The translations under genes and the position numbers were made by a program. DNA of 64,000 bases, taken from positions 1 to 64,000 of the forward strand of contig JASHOC010000235.1 of the NCBI GenBank assembly GCA_030041305.1. The letters run 5' to 3'. Position 1 is the first letter of the stretch; each line of letters opens with the position of its first letter. Positions 57,568 to 64,000 of the stretch are shown piece by piece. Below the pieces are notes generated by a model. That model searched no databases and had not been told where the DNA came from. It was given only the letters and a program-made list of their open reading frames with translations. The stretch comes from Acidobacteriaceae bacterium. Its GTDB lineage: Bacteria; Acidobacteriota; Terriglobia; Terriglobales; Acidobacteriaceae.

Positions 57568-57676
57568 GCGGTTCTCCAATTCCCGTGGAGTTTTGAGGGG
57601 CGTGCCAGGTGGCGTTTTCTTGGGAAAAACGCCACTCAACATTCGAGGTTCTGCTCTACACCAATTGGAGAACCGC
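57568..57676 (+). repeat. 109-bp TIR element, copy C
   Basis: About 3 differences from copy A by eye. Confidence 0.9.
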
Positions 57677-57916
57677 TATAGGCCCCCCAACAACGGTCCT
57701 GAGACTCCGGTGGCGGGAGAGAAAAACTGCCGAAAAACGCACCTTCCAAGTGTACGGCGGCCGGGGCGCCAAAGCGGCGCGAGAAGCGCGCTTGGAATCA
57801 CCGGCGGGGCGCATTGGGCAGTGAGCTCCAGGTCACATCGCATAGGGTTGTGGGCGGAGTATATTCCTTGGTTGGGATTTTGGCGGCGGGAGGAAAGGCG
57901 CTGCCGGAGGACGAAC

Positions 57917-58546
57917 GTGAAATACCGGGCTTTGACAGTTGCAAGGGAGTTTGGCAGCGGCGGCGGACGCATTGCCAACACTGTTGCCGGGTGGCTGGGC
58001 TGGAAGCTGATGGACAACGAGATCATCACCGCCATTGCGCAATCGGCGCGGGTGAATCCCGGGGTCGTGAGCCATTACGACGAGCGGGTGGACTCGTGGC
58101 TGCGGCGGCTGAACGAGGAAGCGATCCGGGGCGTCGCCATGGCCGCCGGCCAGCCGCTGGAAGAGACGGATATTTTTGACGCCCGGGAGATGAACGAGCT
58201 GACGCACAGAATCATTCTGGAGGCTTACACCGGTGGCAGCTGCGTGATCGTGGGCCGGGGGGCGCAGTGCATCCTGGCGCACCGGCCGGATGTCTTCCAT
58301 GTGTTTGTGTATGCGCCGCTGCGCGAGCGCATCCTCAGGCTGCGCAAGCGCCTGGAGCCGGGCGCCGACGTGGAGCAGCGGCTGCGGAAGGTGGACGGCG
58401 AACGCGCCAAGTACCTGCATCAGCGCTTCGGCAAGAATTGGTGCGCCCCGCAGCTCTACGATCTGATGGTTCGTTCGCACGAGGACGAAGACGCCACGGC
58501 CCGGCTGATTTACTACGCCATGACGGGGAAGGCGAAAGCGGCGTAG
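57917..58546 (+). CDS. Cytidylate kinase-like family protein
   Basis: GTG start; YRALTVAREFGSGGGRIANTVAGWLGWKLMDNEII...GSCVIVGRGAQCIL. Confidence 0.82.
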   Translation: MKYRALTVAREFGSGGGRIANTVAGWLGWKLMDNEIITAIAQSARVNPGVVSHYDERVDSWLRRLNEEAIRGVAMAAGQPLEETDIFDAREMNELTHRIILEAYTGGSCVIVGRGAQCILAHRPDVFHVFVYAPLRERILRLRKRLEPGADVEQRLRKVDGERAKYLHQRFGKNWCAPQLYDLMVRSHEDEDATARLIYYAMTGKAKAA

Positions 58547-58575
58547 AGCCGGCCGATGGGTGGCGCTTTGTGGGC

Positions 58576-59334
58576 TCAGCGGCTGGCGGCGTTCGCATAC
58601 CAGTCGAGCAGCCGGACCTCAATTCCCGAGCCCTTGAGATCGTCGGCGAAGCGCTGGATGTCCTGGCCGCGATAGTGATATGGGATGGCGATTTTCGGCC
58701 GGAAGGCTTTGACGGCCGCGGCGGCTTCGTCGGGGGTCATGGTGTAGGGAAGATTCATGGGGATGAAGGCCACGTCGATGTCGCGCAGGGCGCGCATTTC
58801 CGGCGTGCCCTCGGTGTCGCCGGCAAAGTAGAAGTTTTTGCCGCCGTAGGAAAGGATGTAGCCGTTGCCGCGGCCCTTGGGGTGGTACGGTTCGCCGCTC
58901 GGCATCAGGTGAACCATGTTGTACATGGGCACGGCGGTGATGGTCCACTGTCTCCAGATCATGCTTTGTCCGTTGGCCAGGACGCGGGCTTGGGTTACCG
59001 TGTGTTGAACGGCCGGGGGAGCCACGATCTCGGTCCCCGGTTTGCTCAATTCGGCGATATAGGCCGGGTCCATATGGTCGCCATGGATATCGGTGATGAG
59101 GATCAGGTCGCCGGGGGCAAGACCGGCGATATTGGCCGGGCGGGCGGGGTCGATATAGATGCGGTTCCCGCCGGCCTCGATCATGGCTGCCGCGTGGTAG
59201 ATGGGTTGAATGCGCACGGGTCCCGCGTTGGTGGGAAAGATTTGTACGGGAACCGGGGCCGCCAGCGCGGACGCGGCGAGCAGCACAATGGGAAGCGACG
59301 CGACACCGGGGAAGAATCGGAGCGTCGATTGCAT
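58576..59334 (-). CDS. Secreted MBL-fold metallo-hydrolase
   Basis: LILITDIHGDHMDPAYIAEL...NFYFAGDTEGTPEM...IPYHYRGQD. Confidence 0.82.
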   Translation of the reverse strand: MQSTLRFFPGVASLPIVLLAASALAAPVPVQIFPTNAGPVRIQPIYHAAAMIEAGGNRIYIDPARPANIAGLAPGDLILITDIHGDHMDPAYIAELSKPGTEIVAPPAVQHTVTQARVLANGQSMIWRQWTITAVPMYNMVHLMPSGEPYHPKGRGNGYILSYGGKNFYFAGDTEGTPEMRALRDIDVAFIPMNLPYTMTPDEAAAAVKAFRPKIAIPYHYRGQDIQRFADDLKGSGIEVRLLDWYANAASR

Positions 59335-59610
59335 ATTTGTTTCCTGCCTCTCTGCGCGACCTGGGCGCGACCTGGGCCCACAGCGCGCGGTCGTACGCCG
59401 GCCGATTTTCATCGCCGCGCAAGGATTCCGGATGAGGTGAATGTAGCAGATTCCCGCGGCTGCGCGGATGTGGCGGGGGTGGGCGTGTTTGCCCCGGCAA
59501 CGAAAACGCTCTGCGAGTTTACGGGCACACATCGGCGGGGCCGGGGGGTACAATCGCAAACGGCGCAGGTTTTGATCCGATTCGCGAAATTTTCCGTACG
59601 AGGTCGCAGG

Positions 59611-60873
59611 ATGCGGATGCGCAACCCCCTTTCACCGGAGAGAGGCAAGGTCCTCGACGCTCTGTTCGAGGGGTATGCCGGCCCCACCTTTTCCATTCGC
59701 CTTTGGGATGGATGGGAGTGGAATTCCACCCGAGGCGCGCCGCCGGCATGCACGGTGATTGTGGAAACGCCCAAGACGCTGGCTGGGTTGGCCGCATCGC
59801 CGGACGAAGTCACGTTGGGCGAGGCCTTCCTATGCCGCAATCTGGAGGTGGAAGGCGACATTTTTTCCGTCTTCGCGGTCGCCGAACATCTGTTGGGGCG
59901 CCCGCGCCCCTGGCGGGCGCGGCTGGTGGAGAAATGGGCGGGCGCGATGGCCGGAGCCGGCCGCTGGCTCGAACACGGACCGCGGCACTCGCTCGGCAGA
60001 GATCGCGCGTCCATTGCCTACCATTACGATCAGCCGGTGGAGTTTTTCGAGCCGTGGCTGGGTGAAACGCTGGCTTATTCCTGCGCCTACTTCGGTTCGC
60101 CCGGCGACTGCCTCGACCAGGCGCAATCGCGCAAGCTCGATCTGGTGTGCCGCAAGCTGCGAGTGCAGCCCGGCGAGCGGTTTTTGGACATTGGGTGTGG
60201 ATGGGGCAGCCTCCCGCTTCACGCCGCCGGCAAGCATTCCGCGCAAGCCCAGGGAATCACGCTCAGCCGCCGCCAAGCCGAATTCGGCCAAAGCCGGATC
60301 GAAGCTCGCACGCTCGGCGATCGCTGCGCAATCGAGCTGCGCGACTACCGCGAGTGCGAGCCTTGGTTCGGGACATTCGACAAGATGGCCAGCGTGGGCA
60401 TGGTGGAGCACGTGGGGCTCAAAAACCTGTCGGGATATTTCCGCATCGCGCGGCGGCTGCTGCGACCAGGCGGGGTGTTTCTCAATCACGGCATTGCGCG
60501 TTCGCCTGGCTCCCCGGCGCACAACAACTCCTTTATCGATCGGTATGTGTTCCCGGACGGAAGACTCGTGACGTTGACGCAGGTGATCGAGGCGGCGGAA
60601 GCGGCCGGCTTCGAGGTGCGGGACGTGGAAAACCTGCGCGAGCATTACGAGTTGACCCTGCGCCGCTGGGTGGAGGGATTGCGCGCCCACGCGACGGCGC
60701 TGGCGCGCTACGTTTCGGAATCCACTTACCGCATCTGGTTGCTGTATATGGCCGGCTCGGCGGCGGCGTTTCACCGGGGGGACATTGCCGTTTACCAGGT
60801 TTTGCTCAGCCGTCCCGATCACGGAGCGAGCCGTCTTCCGCTGCTGCGCGAAGACTGGTACGCGCGATCCTGA
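59611..60873 (+). CDS. Cyclopropane-fatty-acyl-phospholipid synthase family methyltransferase
   Basis: SIAYHYDQPVEFFEPWLGETLAYSCAYF...FLDIGCGWGSLPLHAA...MVEHVGLKNLSGYFRIARRLLRPGGVFLNHGI. Confidence 0.9.
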   Translation: MRMRNPLSPERGKVLDALFEGYAGPTFSIRLWDGWEWNSTRGAPPACTVIVETPKTLAGLAASPDEVTLGEAFLCRNLEVEGDIFSVFAVAEHLLGRPRPWRARLVEKWAGAMAGAGRWLEHGPRHSLGRDRASIAYHYDQPVEFFEPWLGETLAYSCAYFGSPGDCLDQAQSRKLDLVCRKLRVQPGERFLDIGCGWGSLPLHAAGKHSAQAQGITLSRRQAEFGQSRIEARTLGDRCAIELRDYRECEPWFGTFDKMASVGMVEHVGLKNLSGYFRIARRLLRPGGVFLNHGIARSPGSPAHNNSFIDRYVFPDGRLVTLTQVIEAAEAAGFEVRDVENLREHYELTLRRWVEGLRAHATALARYVSESTYRIWLLYMAGSAAAFHRGDIAVYQVLLSRPDHGASRLPLLREDWYARS

Positions 60874-61032
60874 GACGGAGCTTCCGGGGGCCATGTAAAA
60901 TTGAGCGGCATAAGCGCTCTAACGAATATCGAAATGATGTTTCCGGCCGCCGGCTCTCGATCGCCCGCAACTGCGCGGCAAGCAATTTCCTTTCACCACG
61001 CGCAGGCCAGGAAGCCGCACAGGGAGGCGCGC

Positions 61033-62205
61033 ATGTTTGCTCGATGGAATTCGGCCCCAGGCGCCTGCCTGAACCTGCGCTCGAGCGCCCTAAGCGGCTG
61101 GATGGGTTTGCTTTTCGCCGCGCTGCTTCTGGCTGAGCTCGCTTTCGCCGCGCCAACGCGGGCGCGGGCGGCGCAGACCAGGAGCGGGAGCGAGGGCGAG
61201 CTTCGCATTTACTTTGTCGATGTGGAAGGCGGACAAGCGACGCTGTTTGTGACGCCCGACGGCCGCTCCCTGCTGGTGGACACCGGCTGGGCCGATCACA
61301 ACGACCGCGATGCGGAACGGATTGCAGCCGCGGCCAAAGAAGCCGGCGTTACGCGGCTGGACGATGTGCTCATCACGCACTATCACGGCGACCACGTGGG
61401 GGGCGTGACCCAGCTTGCCGCCGCGATCCCGATTGGGACCTTCCTGGATCACGGGCCCGATCGGGAAGAGGCGCCGGTGCAAGGCTGGCAATCGACGAAG
61501 GCGGGATACGAGGCCTACATGAAGCTGCTGTCCACGGGCAAATACAAACACGTGGTTCTGCACGCGGGCGAAAAGCTGCCGGTGAAGGGCCTGGACGCGA
61601 CGGTGGTGAGCGCGGACGGCACAGTCATCGGGCGCCCACTGCCCGGGGCGGGCGCTGCCAATCCCACCTGCGGGGCCGCGGACCAGGACCCTCCGGGCTT
61701 TGAGGATCCGGACATGAGCGAAAACGGGCGCGCCGTGGCTTTTGTGATTCAATTTGGACCGGTGCGCATTCTCGATCCCGCCGACCTGACCTGGGATCGG
61801 GAGCGGATGTTGATGTGCCCGGTGAATAAATTGGGGCACGTGAACCTGTACATGGTCGGCAACCACGGCATGGCCGGTGCGACGAGCCCGGCGCTGGTGT
61901 ATGGGATTGCGCCCCAAGTGGCCGTTATGGATAACGGGGCCACGAAGGGCGGCGGCATCCCGGCGCTCGATTTGATTCGCAACGCTCCGAACAAGCCGGT
62001 GCTGTGGCAACTGCATGAGGCGGAGAACAGCGGGGAACACAACACGGAGACTCCCCTGATCGCCAATCTGGAGGCGCCGAGCGGCCGCGGCCCGTCGGAG
62101 GTGAATGATAAGGGATATATGCTCATCGTGACCGTGAACCGTGACGGGCGCTTTACGGTTCTCAACCAGCGCACCGGCCAGACGCAGGAGTATAGGGCGA
62201 ATTAG
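61033..62205 (+). CDS. Secreted ComEC-like MBL-fold hydrolase
   Basis: LRIYFVDVEGGQATLFVTPDGRSLLVDTGW...VLITHYHGDHVGGV. Confidence 0.85.
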   Translation: MFARWNSAPGACLNLRSSALSGWMGLLFAALLLAELAFAAPTRARAAQTRSGSEGELRIYFVDVEGGQATLFVTPDGRSLLVDTGWADHNDRDAERIAAAAKEAGVTRLDDVLITHYHGDHVGGVTQLAAAIPIGTFLDHGPDREEAPVQGWQSTKAGYEAYMKLLSTGKYKHVVLHAGEKLPVKGLDATVVSADGTVIGRPLPGAGAANPTCGAADQDPPGFEDPDMSENGRAVAFVIQFGPVRILDPADLTWDRERMLMCPVNKLGHVNLYMVGNHGMAGATSPALVYGIAPQVAVMDNGATKGGGIPALDLIRNAPNKPVLWQLHEAENSGEHNTETPLIANLEAPSGRGPSEVNDKGYMLIVTVNRDGRFTVLNQRTGQTQEYRAN

Positions 62206-62331
62206 GGGAGAGCAGGGAACAAGGGAACAGGGAACAAGGGGACAAGCAGCTCGAGAAACTCGAATCCCGCATGAATGCTGGTTGTCGCTGAATACTATTT
62301 CTACATCGAGAGCGGAGGGGTTGGGTACGGG

Positions 62332-64000
62332 ATGTTGTTCAAGATCGACGATAAATTTTGGCAGAGGGTTCGACGGGGATGGGCGGTTACTTTTCTGGCC
62401 GCTGGTTTTGCCGTGTTCACGAGCGCTCCGCTTCAAGGCCAGGGCGCCGTGGCTCCCGATACGGTGACGAATCCGATGGCGGGGGATCAGGCGGCCATCG
62501 CCGCCGGCAAGACGCTGTACGCGCAGACCTGCGCAAGCTGCCATGGGGAAGATGCGCGCGGCGACCGCGGACCCTCGCTGGTGTCAGGGAATTTCAGCCA
62601 CGGCGGGACCGACGCAGACCTTTTCCACACCATCCGCAACGGCGTTGCAGGCACGCAAATGCCCGCGTTCGCAGCTCTGCCCGCCGACACCATCTGGCGA
62701 ATCATCGCGTATTTGCGCAGCCTGAGCGGCGCGGGCGCGGGCGCGAACGAGATTGTGCCCGGCGATGCGGCCGCGGGAGAAAAAATCTTCTGGGGCAAAG
62801 GCGGGTGCGGCGCATGCCACGAGGTGAATGAACGCGGCGGGGAGGTAGGGCCGGACCTGTCGGCGGCGGGAACCAACTCGGCGGCGTTTCTGCGCGCCGA
62901 GATCCTCAACCCGAACGCGCCCCCTGGATCAGGGCGACGGAGGCGCTTTTTCGGGCCCCAGAGCCTGCTCGTCACCACGCGGGACGGGCGCCAGGTGCGG
63001 GGATTGCGCCGCGCTGAAGACAATTACACGCTGATCATGACCGGCGTGGACGGGAAACTCTATCGCTTCGATAAGCGCGACGTGATGGACGAAAAGGCCG
63101 CGTCCAAATCGCTGATGCCCGCCGACTACGGCCAGCTTCTTGCGCCTGCCGAACTTGAGAATCTGATTGCTTATTTGAAGAGCCTGAAGGCCCGCGATCT
63201 GGCCAAAACGATTCAAGTTTCTTTGCCGGGCGGTGTAGGTTTCGCAAGGCTAAAAGATGCTCAGGCAGAGCCGCAAAACTGGCTTACCTATTGGGGAGGG
63301 TACAAGAGCCACCATTTTTCCACTCTGGATCAGATCACGCCGGCCAATGTTCACCTGCTGCAGGCGCAGTGGACCCAGCAGATGCCGGGCAGATCGGTGC
63401 TGGAAAGCACCCCGCTGGTGGTGGACGGCACGATGTATACGTCGGGGCAGCCCGGGCAGGTGTTCGCGATCGACGCCAAGAGCGGGCTTGAGATCTGGAG
63501 ATATGAGCGGCAACAGAAGGTCGTGAATCCATATCAAACCAATCCCTACAACCGCGGGGTGGCCATTCTGGGAGACCGCCTGTTCCTGGGCACGCTGGAC
63601 GCGGCGGTGGTGGCGCTGGACGCGCGAACCGGCCGCGAGCTGTGGGAAACCCAGGTGGCCGACACGATGAAGGGTTACACCCTCACGCTGGCGCCGCTGG
63701 CGATTCAAGGCAAAGTGATTGTGGGCGTCTCCGGCGGCGAGTTTGGCATCCGCGGTTTCATTGACGCCTACGATGCGGTCACAGGGAAGCGCTTGTGGCG
63801 CTTTTACACCATTCCCGGGCCGGGCGAATTGGGGAATTCGACCTGGAGCGGGGACAGTTGGAAGCGTGGCGGCGGACCCACGTGGCTCACGGGCAGCTAC
63901 GATCCCGAGCTCAATTTGCTTTATTGGGGAGTGGGCAATCCGGGGCCGGATTACAATGGCGCGGTTCGCGAAGGCGACGACCTGTTCACCTGCTCGGTGG
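62332..64000 (+). CDS. PQQ-dependent dehydrogenase with N-terminal cytochrome c domains (truncated by window end)
   Basis: CASCHGEDARG and CGACHEVNERG haem motifs; STPLVVDGTMYTSGQPGQVFAIDAKSGLEIWRYERQ...LWETQVADT beta-propeller repeats. Confidence 0.88.
   Translation, partial: MLFKIDDKFWQRVRRGWAVTFLAAGFAVFTSAPLQGQGAVAPDTVTNPMAGDQAAIAAGKTLYAQTCASCHGEDARGDRGPSLVSGNFSHGGTDADLFHTIRNGVAGTQMPAFAALPADTIWRIIAYLRSLSGAGAGANEIVPGDAAAGEKIFWGKGGCGACHEVNERGGEVGPDLSAAGTNSAAFLRAEILNPNAPPGSGRRRRFFGPQSLLVTTRDGRQVRGLRRAEDNYTLIMTGVDGKLYRFDKRDVMDEKAASKSLMPADYGQLLAPAELENLIAYLKSLKARDLAKTIQVSLPGGVGFARLKDAQAEPQNWLTYWGGYKSHHFSTLDQITPANVHLLQAQWTQQMPGRSVLESTPLVVDGTMYTSGQPGQVFAIDAKSGLEIWRYERQQKVVNPYQTNPYNRGVAILGDRLFLGTLDAAVVALDARTGRELWETQVADTMKGYTLTLAPLAIQGKVIVGVSGGEFGIRGFIDAYDAVTGKRLWRFYTIPGPGELGNSTWSGDSWKRGGGPTWLTGSYDPELNLLYWGVGNPGPDYNGAVREGDDLFTCSV

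Noticed and set aside
58267-60873. 868-aa plus-strand ORF
   Set aside because: Its first half is antisense to the MBL hydrolase and overlaps the cytidylate-kinase-like gene out of frame; only 59611-60873 (CFA synthase) is supported. Long antisense frames are expected at this GC.
62258-62300. Short match (ATCCCGCATGAATRCTG) to the interior of the 153-bp repeat
   Set aside because: Only ~17 bp, no flanking similarity; probably chance.
61090-62544. 484-aa minus-strand ORF
   Set aside because: Antisense shadow of the ComEC-like MBL gene; no recognisable domain.
1-64000. CRISPR arrays, rRNA genes, other tRNAs
   Set aside because: No regularly spaced direct repeats or rRNA-like sequence seen; no other convincing cloverleaf found by eye, though an exhaustive scan was not possible.

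Overview
The window is high-GC bacterial DNA that looks acidobacterial. Evidence: four full-length ADOP-type MacB-like orphan permeases, PadR regulators, and PQQ/cytochrome c and GH30 enzymes. Conserved chromosomal genes (holA, lptE, MgtC/DUF4010, GH30, MFS, CFA synthase, MBL hydrolases, PQQ dehydrogenase) lie mostly at 47-64 kb. From 9.7 to 47 kb the window is accessory DNA with two recombinase-bearing elements. One carries a serine recombinase plus primase, helicase-like ATPase, SprT-like and DUF5131 genes (~11.2-20.1 kb). The other carries a tyrosine integrase (~41.6-46.8 kb). Many decayed fragments lie between them (LigD, NB-ARC, IS200, TPR, DUF429, SRAP/HsdR chimera, phage endolysin). The strongest observation is a minus-strand tRNA-like gene at 43572-43662. 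It folds as a 9/3 cloverleaf (9-bp acceptor stem, 3-bp T stem) with a long variable arm, G73 and anticodon UAU. It lies 62 nt upstream of, and co-oriented with, a ClpP-like protease gene, so it is a candidate serine-accepting allo-tRNA / missense suppressor linked to a protease. Two interspersed repeat families are also visible: a 153-bp element (3 copies, two of them identical) and a 109-bp element with terminal inverted repeats (3 copies). All family assignments are by eye from motifs; no searches were run.
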